DNA of 64,000 nucleotides, from positions 248,001 to 312,000 of the forward strand of contig NZ_LMEC01000023.1 in assembly GCF_001425265.1 (NCBI RefSeq), in the 5' to 3' direction. The stretch is from Massilia sp. Root418 (GTDB lineage Bacteria > Pseudomonadota > Gammaproteobacteria > Burkholderiales > Burkholderiaceae_D). Numbering within the stretch: the first letter of the stretch is position 1; every line of letters begins with the position of its first letter. Below the pieces are notes generated by a model, which did no database searches, was not told the DNA's origin, and worked only from the letters and a program-made list of their open reading frames with translations. The position numbers and the translations under genes were made by a program. Shown piece after piece: positions 53,257 to 60,892 of this stretch.

Positions 53257-54981
53257 ATGGCTGATGGAGATACCACCGGTGGCGCGTGCGCCGCCGGGAC
53301 GCCGGCTCGGCGGGTTACGGCTTCGCCTAACCCGCCCTACGAGGACCCCGCCGCCGCCGATGCCGCCGACGCCGCCGCCGCCGTCGCCGCCGATGCCGAT
53401 GCCGCCGATGCCGCCGATGCCGCCGCCGCCGCCGATGTCGCCACCGCCGATGTCGCCGCCGCCGATGTCGCCGATGCCGATGCTGCCGATGCCGATGCTG
53501 TCGATGCCGATGCTGCCGATGCCGATGCCGCCGATGCCGGTGTCGCCGATGTCGCCGATGTCGCCGCCGCCGATGCCGTCGGTGCTGCCGGTGCTGCCGG
53601 TGTTGCGGGCGGGGCGCAGTCCTGGCTGACTTATGGGGTGCCGGCCGTGATCGGCCGGGTGCGCGAGCCGGGCACGCTGCCGGGCGGGCAGGTGTTCTTC
53701 CTGGTGTTCCTGCCGTTCGCGCTGGGCCATTACATCTCGAGCCTGCTGCGCCACGTGAACGCCGTCCTGGCACCGCAACTGATGGCCGAGCTGGCACTCA
53801 CGCCCGCCCAGCTTGGCCTGCTCACCAGCGCATACTTCTTCTCTTTCGCGCTGGTGCAGCTGCCGGTCGGTGTGGCGCTGGACCGCTACGGCCCGCGCCG
53901 CGTGCAATTCGCCATGCTGAGCGTGGCCGCCATCGGCGCGCTGGCTTTTGCCGGCAGCCGTGAACTGAACCAGCTGCTGGCGGCGCGCACGCTGATGGGC
54001 ATCGGCCTGGCTGGCTGCTTCATGGCCGCCGTCAAATCCGTCTCCACCTGGATCTCCCCCGCCAGGCTGCCTTCGGTACAGGGCTACCTGATCGCCGCCG
54101 GCGGCCTGGGCGCTGCCAGCGCCACGCTGCCGGTGCAGCTGGCGCTGCACTACGTGGACTGGCGCTGGCTGTTCATCGCGCTGGCTGCCTGCTGCGCCAT
54201 CATCGCCCTGCTGATCTACCTGCTGGCGCCCACGCCACCCGAAGCGCCGCGCAAGCCCCTGAGCCGGCGCATGCTAGCCGAGGTCTACGCCAACCCGGTG
54301 TTCCGCGACACCGCCTGCCTGGTGCTGATACCGCACGCCGTGTTCTTCGGCATCCAGGGCCTGTGGATCGCGCGCTGGCTGAACGACGTGGCGCGCTTCG
54401 ACCAGAAGGCCATTGCCTGGCTGCTTTACCTGGGCATGGCGGCGGTCATCTTCGGCGCCATTTCGGTGGGCATGATCACCGAATGGGCCGCGCGCAAGAA
54501 GATCGCTCCGCTCAGCGTGGCCGCCGCCGGCATCGCGCTCTACATCGCCGTCCAGTGCGGCTTCGTGCTGAACTGGGCACCCAGCTACCAGCTGCTGTCG
54601 GTGCTGTTCACGCTGGTGGGCACCATCACCGGCATCGAGTACGCCATCGTCGCGCAGGCCATGCCGCCCGGCCTCACCGGCCGCGCCTCCACTTGCCTGA
54701 ACCTGTTGATCTTCCTGGGCGCGTTCGCCGTGCAGGCGGGCTTCGGCGCCATCGTGGCGTTGTGGCGGCCGGACGCATCGCAGCACTATCCCGCCATTGC
54801 CTACCGCACCGCGTTCGGCGTGCTGGTGCTGCTGCAGCTGGCGGGCCTGATCCGCTTCCTGGCGCGCCGCCGGGGTCGCTCCGCGCGATCCGGTAAAATG
54901 GCGGCTATCAACTCCAAGGAAGAATATGAAACTGGTTCGTTACGGCCGTCCCGGCAAAGAGAAGCCTGGCCTGATAGATGA
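53257..54981 (+). CDS. MFS transporter with Ala/Asp-rich N-terminal extension
   Basis: 575 residues as drawn. From about residue 135 it is a 12-helix MFS carrier: QVFFLVFLPFALGHYISSLL, the loop motif GVALDRYGPRRVQF and LLAARTLMGIGLAGCFMAAV. The first 125 codons hold a REP unit and a GCC/GAT/GTC microsatellite (53345-53600) translating to Ala/Asp, so the true start may be a GTG at 53638, 53647 or 53659. The 3' end overlaps the next gene by 56 bp. It follows the kamA-like gene by 14 bp, suggesting that the pair handles one substrate (inference). Confidence 0.75.
   Translation: MADGDTTGGACAAGTPARRVTASPNPPYEDPAAADAADAAAAVAADADAADAADAAAAADVATADVAAADVADADAADADAVDADAADADAADAGVADVADVAAADAVGAAGAAGVAGGAQSWLTYGVPAVIGRVREPGTLPGGQVFFLVFLPFALGHYISSLLRHVNAVLAPQLMAELALTPAQLGLLTSAYFFSFALVQLPVGVALDRYGPRRVQFAMLSVAAIGALAFAGSRELNQLLAARTLMGIGLAGCFMAAVKSVSTWISPARLPSVQGYLIAAGGLGAASATLPVQLALHYVDWRWLFIALAACCAIIALLIYLLAPTPPEAPRKPLSRRMLAEVYANPVFRDTACLVLIPHAVFFGIQGLWIARWLNDVARFDQKAIAWLLYLGMAAVIFGAISVGMITEWAARKKIAPLSVAAAGIALYIAVQCGFVLNWAPSYQLLSVLFTLVGTITGIEYAIVAQAMPPGLTGRASTCLNLLIFLGAFAVQAGFGAIVALWRPDASQHYPAIAYRTAFGVLVLLQLAGLIRFLARRRGRSARSGKMAAINSKEEYETGSLRPSRQREAWPDR
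53309..53341. repeat. REP unit (locus 3)
   Basis: GGCGGGTTACGG ... CCTAACCCGCCCTACG, one unit in the same orientation as the left unit of loci 1, 2 and 4. It lies within the predicted N-terminal extension of the MFS gene, directly before the GCC/GAT array. Confidence 0.9.
53345..53600. repeat. GCC/GAT microsatellite
   Basis: About 255 bp composed almost entirely of GCC, GAT and some GTC triplets in irregular order, with GCCGAT as the dominant hexamer. Several reading frames stay open through it on both strands. The Ala/Asp frame is that of the MFS gene. Confidence 0.9.
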
Positions 54982-55777
54982 TGAAGGCAAGCTGCGCGAC
55001 CTGTCCGGCGTGATCGATGACATCGGTCCCGAACAGCTGTCCGACAAGGCCATCAAGAAGCTGTCCAAGATCGCGCATGCGGAGCTGCCGCTGGTGCGCG
55101 GCAACCCGCGCATGGGCGTGCCGGTGGCCAAGGTGGGCAAGTTCATCGGCATCGGCTTGAACTACTACGACCACGCGGCCGAGATGAATCTGCCGATACC
55201 AAAGGAACCCATCGTGTTCATGAAGGCCACCACCTGTTTGTCCGGCGCGGACGACCCGGTGATGCTGCCGAAGGGCTCGAAGAAGACCGACTGGGAAGTT
55301 GAACTGGGCATCATCATCGGCACCCGTGCGCGCTACGTGAGCGAGGCGGACGCCGAGAAGCATATCGCCGGCTACTGCGTGGTCAACGACCTGTCCGAAC
55401 GCCAGTACCAGCTGGAGCAGGGCAGCCAGTGGGACAAGGGCAAGGGCTGCGACACCTTCGGCCCGGTCGGCCCGTGGCTGGTCACGCGCGACGAGGTGTA
55501 CCACATCGACAAACTGGACCTGTACCTGGAACTGAACGGCAAGCGCATGCAGACCGGCAGCACCGAAAACATGATTTTCTCGGTGCGCCAGATCGTCAGC
55601 TATCTGTCGCAGTACATGACGCTGGAGCCGGGCGATGTGATCGCCACCGGCACGCCGCCCGGCGTGGGCAACGCCCGCAAGCCGAAGCGCTTCCTGAAGA
55701 AGGGCGACTTTATGCGCCTCGGTATCGCCGGCCTGGGCGAGCAGCAGCAGGATGTGATCGAGTACCAGCAGTATTGA
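54926..55777 (+). CDS. Fumarylacetoacetate hydrolase family protein
   Basis: 283 residues. The N-terminal MKLVRYGRPGKEKPGLIDDE is the typical cap; the catalytic FAH domain starts near residue 75 (FIGIGLNYYDHAAEM) and contains the metal-binding acids in WEVELGIIIG and CVVNDLSERQYQ, plus a terminal GDVIATGTPPGVG. Members hydrolyse or decarboxylate 2-keto acids such as 2,4-diketo-3-deoxy sugars acids or acylpyruvates. AAGGAAG precedes ATG 54926. The start lies inside the end of the MFS gene. Confidence 0.92.
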   Translation: MKLVRYGRPGKEKPGLIDDEGKLRDLSGVIDDIGPEQLSDKAIKKLSKIAHAELPLVRGNPRMGVPVAKVGKFIGIGLNYYDHAAEMNLPIPKEPIVFMKATTCLSGADDPVMLPKGSKKTDWEVELGIIIGTRARYVSEADAEKHIAGYCVVNDLSERQYQLEQGSQWDKGKGCDTFGPVGPWLVTRDEVYHIDKLDLYLELNGKRMQTGSTENMIFSVRQIVSYLSQYMTLEPGDVIATGTPPGVGNARKPKRFLKKGDFMRLGIAGLGEQQQDVIEYQQY

Positions 55778-55787
55778 TTGGCGCAGC

Positions 55788-55871
55788 GGCGGGTTACGCG
55801 CTGCGCGCTAACCCGCCCTACGCGACGTGCGATGTTCGTAGGGCGGGTTAGGCGGCACGCCGTAACCCGCC
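55788..55871. repeat. Inverted pair of REP units (locus 4)
   Basis: Units 55788-55822 and 55838-55871 face each other with a 15-bp spacer, as at locus 1. They fill the gap between two convergent genes, where a BIME-like hairpin pair could act as a transcription barrier. Confidence 0.9.
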
Positions 55872-55874
55872 AGG

Positions 55875-57197
55875 CTACGCCAGCGCCCTGGCCAGCGCCT
55901 CCTGAAGCCGCGCCACAACCTCCCCCAGTTCCGCTTCGGTGGCGATGAAGGGCGGCGCCAGCAGCACATGGTCGCCGTGCTCGCCGTCGATGGTGCCGCC
56001 CATCGGATACACCATCAGCCCGCGCCCCATGGCCGCCTCCTTAACCTTCGCGTGCAGCCTGGCCGACGGCGCGAACGGCTCCTTGCTCTCGCGGTCCTTC
56101 ACCAGCTCCAGCGCCCAGAACAGCCCCCGGCCGCGTATATCGCCCACGTGCGGATGGTTGCCGAAGGCCTCCTTCAGCATGCGCCGCAAGGCTGCGCCGC
56201 GCACCGTCACCGCGCCCAGCAGGCAGTCGCGCTGGATAATGCGCTGCACCGTCAGCGCCGCCGCCGCCGCCACCGGGTGGCCGATGTAAGTGTGTCCGTG
56301 CTGGAACACGCCGCTGCCGTCGCGGATGCGCTGCACCACGTGCTCGCGCGCCAGCACCGCGCCGATCGGCTGGTAGCCCGCGCCCAGGCCTTTGCCCAGC
56401 GCCACCAGGTCCGGCAGCACATTCTCCTGCTCCACCGCGTACAGCGTGCCGGTGCGGCCCATGCCGCACATCACCTCGTCCGCGATCAGCAGCATGCCGT
56501 ACTTGTCGCACAGCGCGCGCACGCCCTTGAAATAGCCCGGCGTGGCCGGGATGGCGCCGCCGGTGGCGCCCACCACCGGCTCGGCGCAGAAGCCGATCAC
56601 GTTTTCCGGCCCGGCCGCCAGGATCTCCGCCTCCAGCTCCGCCAGCAGCGAAGCGGTGTAGTCGTTCAGGGTCTGCTGCGGCAGGCGGTCGCGGTATTCG
56701 TAGCAGGCAGACACGCGCCGCACATTCATCAGCAGCGGGGCGAAATGCTTGCGGCGGAACGCATTGCCGCCCAGGGCCAGCGCGCCGAGCGTGTTGCCGT
56801 GGTAGCTCTGGCGGCGCGCGATGAACACGCTGCGCTGCGGCTGGCCGCTCTCCACAAAATACTGGCGCGCCAGCTTGAGCGCGGTCTCCATCGCCTCCGA
56901 TCCGCCAGACACCAGGTAGACATGATTCAGGTCGCCGGGCGCGTCGAACGCCAGGCGCGCGGCCAGCTCCTCGGCGACCTCGGTGGTGAAGAAGCCGGTG
57001 TGGGCGTAGGCCAGGCGGTCTATCTGCGCGTGCATGGCGGCCAGAACGTCGGGGTGGCCGTGGCCCAGCGAGGAGACGGCGGCGCCGCCGCTGGCGTCCA
57101 GGTAGGTGTTGCCGCGGCTGTCGCGCAGCGTGATGCCCTTGCCGCCGACGGCAATCGGCGGCGTGTGACGCAGGCTGCGGTGAATGATGTGGCTCAT
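55875..57197 (-). CDS. Class III (omega-type) aminotransferase
   Basis: 440 residues, PLP-dependent. DEVMCGMGRTG contains the PLP-binding Asp, and Lys269 in VALGKGLGAGYQPIGA forms the Schiff base; YLDASGGAAVSSLGHGHPDV at the N-terminus and SGGSEAMETALKLARQYF are class III features. Amino donor and acceptor are not predictable; relatives act on beta-alanine, GABA, diamines or adenosylmethionine. A single gene, convergent with the FAH gene across REP locus 4. Confidence 0.9.
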   Translation of the reverse strand: MSHIIHRSLRHTPPIAVGGKGITLRDSRGNTYLDASGGAAVSSLGHGHPDVLAAMHAQIDRLAYAHTGFFTTEVAEELAARLAFDAPGDLNHVYLVSGGSEAMETALKLARQYFVESGQPQRSVFIARRQSYHGNTLGALALGGNAFRRKHFAPLLMNVRRVSACYEYRDRLPQQTLNDYTASLLAELEAEILAAGPENVIGFCAEPVVGATGGAIPATPGYFKGVRALCDKYGMLLIADEVMCGMGRTGTLYAVEQENVLPDLVALGKGLGAGYQPIGAVLAREHVVQRIRDGSGVFQHGHTYIGHPVAAAAALTVQRIIQRDCLLGAVTVRGAALRRMLKEAFGNHPHVGDIRGRGLFWALELVKDRESKEPFAPSARLHAKVKEAAMGRGLMVYPMGGTIDGEHGDHVLLAPPFIATEAELGEVVARLQEALARALA

Positions 57198-57263
57198 GTC
57201 GTCCTCACGGTGATGTGGAGAAACGACGATAGATCGCCCCGCAGCCGGGGGCGTTGATCTTAC

Positions 57264-57839
57264 TCAACGAGTGCGCGTACGGGCCAGGGCGCCCACCATG
57301 GCCAGGCCTGCCAGCAGCATGCCGTAGGTGGCCGGTTCGGGAATGGCAGGGACATTCAGGGACATCAGGCTGCCCACCTTGTCCGGGCTGTCGCCCTCGT
57401 ACATGCCGACCTTCAGGTGGGGCGACGTGAAGTTCTGGGTGCCGCCGGTGAAGGTGAACTCGAACACCATGTCGTCCGTGAGCGCCAAATGGGTACCGAA
57501 GGCGCACACCTTCATGGGGTTGGCGCCGTTGATGCAGCCGTTGGCCGACAGTTCGTTGTTGTTCACCAGCCAGCTGAGGCCACCGGGTGGTGCGGCGGTC
57601 AGGGACACGCTGCTGAACGAGCCCACGTCCTTGATGCCCAGCATGCCGAGGGTGGTGGCGGTGGACCAGTCGCCGGTGGGGTTGGCCGCGTCGATTTCGA
57701 GGCGCAGCACGTTGGCCGCGAAGGAGGTGGTGAAGGTGACGCCCTGGAAGGTCAATACGCCCGCGCCGGCGTTGCCCGCCATGCCCAGGCAGGCCGCAAC
57801 TGCCAGTGGTCCTGCAATGCGCTTGAGAAATGAAGACAT
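57264..57839 (-). CDS. PEP-CTERM sorting domain-containing protein
   Basis: 191 residues. An N-terminal signal peptide (SFLKRIAGPLAVAACLGMAG, cleaved near AGA) and a C-terminal sorting signal IPEPATYGMLLAGLAMVGAL ending in a basic tail RTRTR. The PEP-CTERM signal is processed by exosortase in exopolysaccharide-producing Gram-negatives. The mature part is a beta-rich domain with two Cys (GCINGANPMKVC). Role unknown; probably a surface or matrix protein. Confidence 0.9.
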   Translation of the reverse strand: MSSFLKRIAGPLAVAACLGMAGNAGAGVLTFQGVTFTTSFAANVLRLEIDAANPTGDWSTATTLGMLGIKDVGSFSSVSLTAAPPGGLSWLVNNNELSANGCINGANPMKVCAFGTHLALTDDMVFEFTFTGGTQNFTSPHLKVGMYEGDSPDKVGSLMSLNVPAIPEPATYGMLLAGLAMVGALARTRTR

Positions 57840-57964
57840 GATGTACTCCTTTCAAAAAACAAGTGGGACTGCGGTTTAATAAATATCACGCCGCTAGCCG
57901 CCGCCATATCGAAAAGCGCAAACACGGATCACTTAACGCTGGATTTCTTTGTTAATATTTCCAC

Positions 57965-58531
57965 ATGACAGAACGCCACATGACAGAACGCCTCGGCCCC
58001 ATCCCCTTCGCGCAGCTTGCGCCGCACCAGCAAGCCGCCGCGCAAGCCATCATCGACGGCCCGCGCGGCGCGCTGTATGGCCCCTTTGTGCCCCTGATAC
58101 GCAGCCCGGAGCTGATGGAGTGCGCGCAGCGCATGGGCGAGTACCTGCGCTACCGCAGCGCGATCGGCACGCGTTTGTCGGAACTGGCCATCCTGGTGAC
58201 GGCGCGTCAGTGGGACCAGCAGGTGGAATGGGCTATCCACGCGCCTATCGCGCTGCAGGAGGGCCTCAGCCCGGCCATGGTGGACGCGATTGCAGCACGG
58301 CGCCGGCCGGACGCCATGATGGACGACGAGGCGCTGGTGCACGACTTCTGCGTGGAACTGCATCGGGACAAGCGGGTGTGCGATGCCACCTACAACGCCG
58401 CGCTGGCGCGCTTCGGCGAGCACGGGGTGGTGGATTTGATGGGGTTGAACGGTTACTACACGTTCTTGGCGATGGTGATGAATGCGGCGCAATCGGCGCC
58501 GCCGCCGTCGAGCGCGGCGCCGCTGCCTTGA
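57965..58531 (+). CDS. Carboxymuconolactone decarboxylase family protein
   Basis: 188 residues. The fold is that of CMD proteins (PELMECAQRMGEYLRYRSAI, LSELAILVTARQWDQQVEWA), but the AhpD Cys-x-x-Cys pair is absent, as in the decarboxylase-like branch. The His of the WAIHAPIAL motif is kept. The first residues are doubtful: a second in-frame ATG follows five codons later. Divergent from the PEP-CTERM gene; REP locus 5 follows. Confidence 0.85.
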   Translation: MTERHMTERLGPIPFAQLAPHQQAAAQAIIDGPRGALYGPFVPLIRSPELMECAQRMGEYLRYRSAIGTRLSELAILVTARQWDQQVEWAIHAPIALQEGLSPAMVDAIAARRRPDAMMDDEALVHDFCVELHRDKRVCDATYNAALARFGEHGVVDLMGLNGYYTFLAMVMNAAQSAPPPSSAAPLP

Positions 58532-58538
58532 GGGTGCC

Positions 58539-58573
58539 GGCGGGTTACGTCCTGCGGACTAACCCGCCCTACG
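58539..58573. repeat. REP unit (locus 5)
   Basis: Single unit GGCGGGTTACG ... CTAACCCGCCCTACG located 8 bp after the stop of the CMD-family gene, between it and a convergent small gene. Confidence 0.9.
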
Positions 58574-58593
58574 GGGATGCGGCGGTGGCGGGC

Positions 58594-58884
58594 TCAGGCG
58601 GCGAGGCCGCGCGTGACGACGTCGGCGACGACCTCGTTGAGGTCTTTGCCGCTGTCCTTGGCCAGCGCTTGCAGCTGCGCTACCAGCTCGCTATTGAGCT
58701 TGACGGCGAAGGGCACGAGGCCCAGCGCCTGGTCGCGGCGGCGCTGTTCGCGCTTGTCCACCACCTCGCCGGCGTTGCCGGTGTTGCCGGTGTTGCCGGT
58801 GTTGCCGAAGCCGGCCGCGCCCGGGGCAACCATCTTGCCCATCAACTTCTTGGCGTCGCTTTTTGCCATGCCGGTTTTCTTCAT
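58594..58884 (-). CDS. Small protein with RHH-like C-terminus and Gly-Asn-Thr repeats
   Basis: 96 residues (a second ATG at codon 6). The middle carries GNTGNTGNTGN, encoded by a 9-bp repeat (58778-58805), and is followed by a charged stretch and a C-terminal helix pair FAVKLNSELVAQLQALAKDS that resembles ribbon-helix-helix DNA-binding proteins. Function unknown. Located 26 bp upstream of the esterase gene on the same strand. Confidence 0.65.
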   Translation of the reverse strand: MKKTGMAKSDAKKLMGKMVAPGAAGFGNTGNTGNTGNAGEVVDKREQRRRDQALGLVPFAVKLNSELVAQLQALAKDSGKDLNEVVADVVTRGLAA

Positions 58885-58910
58885 TTTCTGCTTTCAGTGG
58901 TACTGCGGGG

Positions 58911-59579
58911 TTAGGCCAGGACTTTCTTCAGCCATGCGCTGATGTGCACGACCTCTTCCTGGCACAGCGAGTGCTGCATGTAGTAGTCGTGCCATTCCAC
59001 CTGGTAGCCCAGCTTCACCAGCAGGTCGCGCGACGCTTCGGCGCGCGCCACCGGGATCACCGGGTCCATGCGGCCGTGCACCATGAAGACCGGCGTCTGC
59101 AGGCTTGCTTCGCTGCGTTCGGCGGCCACCTTGTCGGCCAGCGGTACATAGCCGGACAGGCACATCAGGCCGGCCAGCTTTTCAGGGTGGCGCAGGCCGG
59201 CTTGCAGGGTCATGGCGCAGCCTTGCGAGAAGCCGGCCAGGATGATGCGCCCGGCCGGGATGCCGCGCGCCTTTTCGCGCGCGATCAGCGCTTCCACCTG
59301 CAGCTGCGAGGCGCGCAGGCCTTGTTCGTCTTCCTGGCGGCCCAGGTCTGTGTGGATGATGTCGTACCAGGCGCGCATCACGTAGCCGTTGTTGATGGTC
59401 ACCGGCATGGTGTTCGCGTGCGGGAAGATGAAGCGGATGGCGGGCAGGCCGTCCAGGTCCAGTTCATTCACCATGGGCACGAAGTCGTTGCCGTCGGCGC
59501 CCAGGCCGTGCATCCAGATGACGGCCACGGTTGGATTGGCACCCGATTCGATTTCGATATTTTCCAGCAGTGCGGTCAT
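58911..59579 (-). CDS. Alpha/beta hydrolase, carboxylesterase (phospholipase/carboxylesterase family)
   Basis: 222 residues. WMHGLGADGNDF is the oxyanion-hole loop, GFSQGCAM the nucleophile elbow with the catalytic Ser, and VHGRMDPVIPV plus the C-terminal QEEVVHISAW supply Asp and His. This matches the small esterase family that includes Pseudomonas fluorescens carboxylesterase II and acyl-protein thioesterases. Cytoplasmic. Downstream of mogA by 10 bp on the same strand. Confidence 0.92.
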   Translation of the reverse strand: MTALLENIEIESGANPTVAVIWMHGLGADGNDFVPMVNELDLDGLPAIRFIFPHANTMPVTINNGYVMRAWYDIIHTDLGRQEDEQGLRASQLQVEALIAREKARGIPAGRIILAGFSQGCAMTLQAGLRHPEKLAGLMCLSGYVPLADKVAAERSEASLQTPVFMVHGRMDPVIPVARAEASRDLLVKLGYQVEWHDYYMQHSLCQEEVVHISAWLKKVLA

Positions 59580-59589
59580 ACGTTCTTCC

Positions 59590-60201
59590 TCAGGCAGGTT
59601 TGATTGCCGATTTCGGGCGGAATGCCTTGCATACCGCGGGATTGGTTTCCATGTAGGGGCCGCCGATCAGGTCCACGCAATAAGGCACGGCCGCGAAGAT
59701 GCCGCCCACCAGCTGCTTGCCGCCGGCGTCCTTCAGGCCTTCCAGGGTTTCCTTGATGGCTTTCGGCTGGCCGGGCAAATTCATCACCAGGGCCGCATGG
59801 TCCGGCGTCTCGCGGATCACGGCGGTCTGGCGCGACAGGATGGCGGTTGGCACGAAAGCCAGGCTGATCTGGCGCATCTGTTCGCCGAAGCCGGGCATTT
59901 CCTTGGTGCCGATGGCCAGCGTGGCCTCCGGCGTCACGTCGCGGCGCGCGGGGCCGGTGCCGCCGGTGGTCAGCACCAGGTGGCAGCGCGCCACGTCCAC
60001 CAGTTCCACCAGGGTGGCTTCGATCTGCGCGCGTTCGTCCGGAATCAGGCGGGTTTCGATGCGGAAGGGCGTGGTCAGCGCGGACGACAGCCATTCCTGC
60101 AGCGCGGGCAGGCCCTTGTCTTCATAGACGCCGCCGCTGGCGCGGTCGGAGACCGACACCAGGCCCACCACCAGCTCGGGCGCCAGGGTATTACTCGTCA
60201 T
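59590..60201 (-). CDS. mogA: Molybdopterin adenylyltransferase
   Basis: 203 residues. The MoCF-biosynthesis fold is shown by VGLVSVSDRASGGVYEDKG, LTTGGTGPARRDVTPEATL and EMPGFGEQMRQISL. MogA adenylates molybdopterin before molybdate insertion. ATG 60201 overlaps the end of darP by 11 bp; an upstream in-frame start would lie deeper in darP. The three genes darP, mogA and the esterase are nearly contiguous and probably share a transcript. Confidence 0.92.
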   Translation of the reverse strand: MTSNTLAPELVVGLVSVSDRASGGVYEDKGLPALQEWLSSALTTPFRIETRLIPDERAQIEATLVELVDVARCHLVLTTGGTGPARRDVTPEATLAIGTKEMPGFGEQMRQISLAFVPTAILSRQTAVIRETPDHAALVMNLPGQPKAIKETLEGLKDAGGKQLVGGIFAAVPYCVDLIGGPYMETNPAVCKAFRPKSAIKPA

Positions 60202-60799
60202 CTTGTTCGCTGTCCTCGTCGTCGGCGTCGTCGTCGCCATCGGCCGGCTTGGCCTTCTTCTTGGCTTCGATCTGCTTCAGGATCTGGAAAATTTCACGGT
60301 ACGCCTTGGGCGGCTTGTTCTCGGCCTGCTCCTTGCGGGCGTTGCGGATCAGGGTGCGCAGGTGCTGCACGTCCAGTTCCGGGTTCTCCGCCAGCAGCGT
60401 GGTGAGCGCGTTGTCGTCGGCCAGCAGCTTGTCGCGGCGGCGTTCCAGCGCGTGCATGGCGGCCGTATCGGCCTTGGACGCGCCTTTCCAGCCCTCGATG
60501 GTGCGCTGGATCAGGGCCACTTCTTCCTCGTCCAGGGTGCGCATCTTCTTGCCCACGAACTGCATCGCGCGGCGGCGGCCTTCGTGATTGGTGATACTTT
60601 GACAAGTCAGGATGGCTTCTTTGACATCGTCAGGCATGGGGACGCGCTTGACGCGGTCGCGCGGGGCTTCCACCAGCTCGGCGCCCAGCGCCTGCAGGGC
60701 GTCGGACTGGCGCTTCATTTCTGTTTTGGATGGGCGCTCGTATTCTTGTTCGAACTCGGAAGATTGGAAGCCGACGGCGCCCCGGTTTGCATTTGGCAT
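60191..60799 (-). CDS. darP: Ribosome biogenesis factor DarP (YjgA)
   Basis: 202 residues, DUF615. PSKTEMKRQSDALQALGAEL, CQSITNHEGRRRAMQFVGKK and the helix RTLIRNARKEQAENKPPKAY are characteristic. DarP promotes late assembly of the 50S subunit around the peptidyl transferase centre. The C-terminus is an acidic Asp/Glu tail. It is divergent from pmbA, an arrangement very common in beta- and gammaproteobacteria. Confidence 0.94.
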   Translation of the reverse strand: MPNANRGAVGFQSSEFEQEYERPSKTEMKRQSDALQALGAELVEAPRDRVKRVPMPDDVKEAILTCQSITNHEGRRRAMQFVGKKMRTLDEEEVALIQRTIEGWKGASKADTAAMHALERRRDKLLADDNALTTLLAENPELDVQHLRTLIRNARKEQAENKPPKAYREIFQILKQIEAKKKAKPADGDDDADDEDSEQDDE

Positions 60800-60892
60800 G
60801 ATAACTGTGAGGCAGGGCGTGAACCCGGCCTGTAAAAACTGTAAACGACTGCTATGATAACTGTTTTAACGGTCACCCGAAGAAAACACCAC

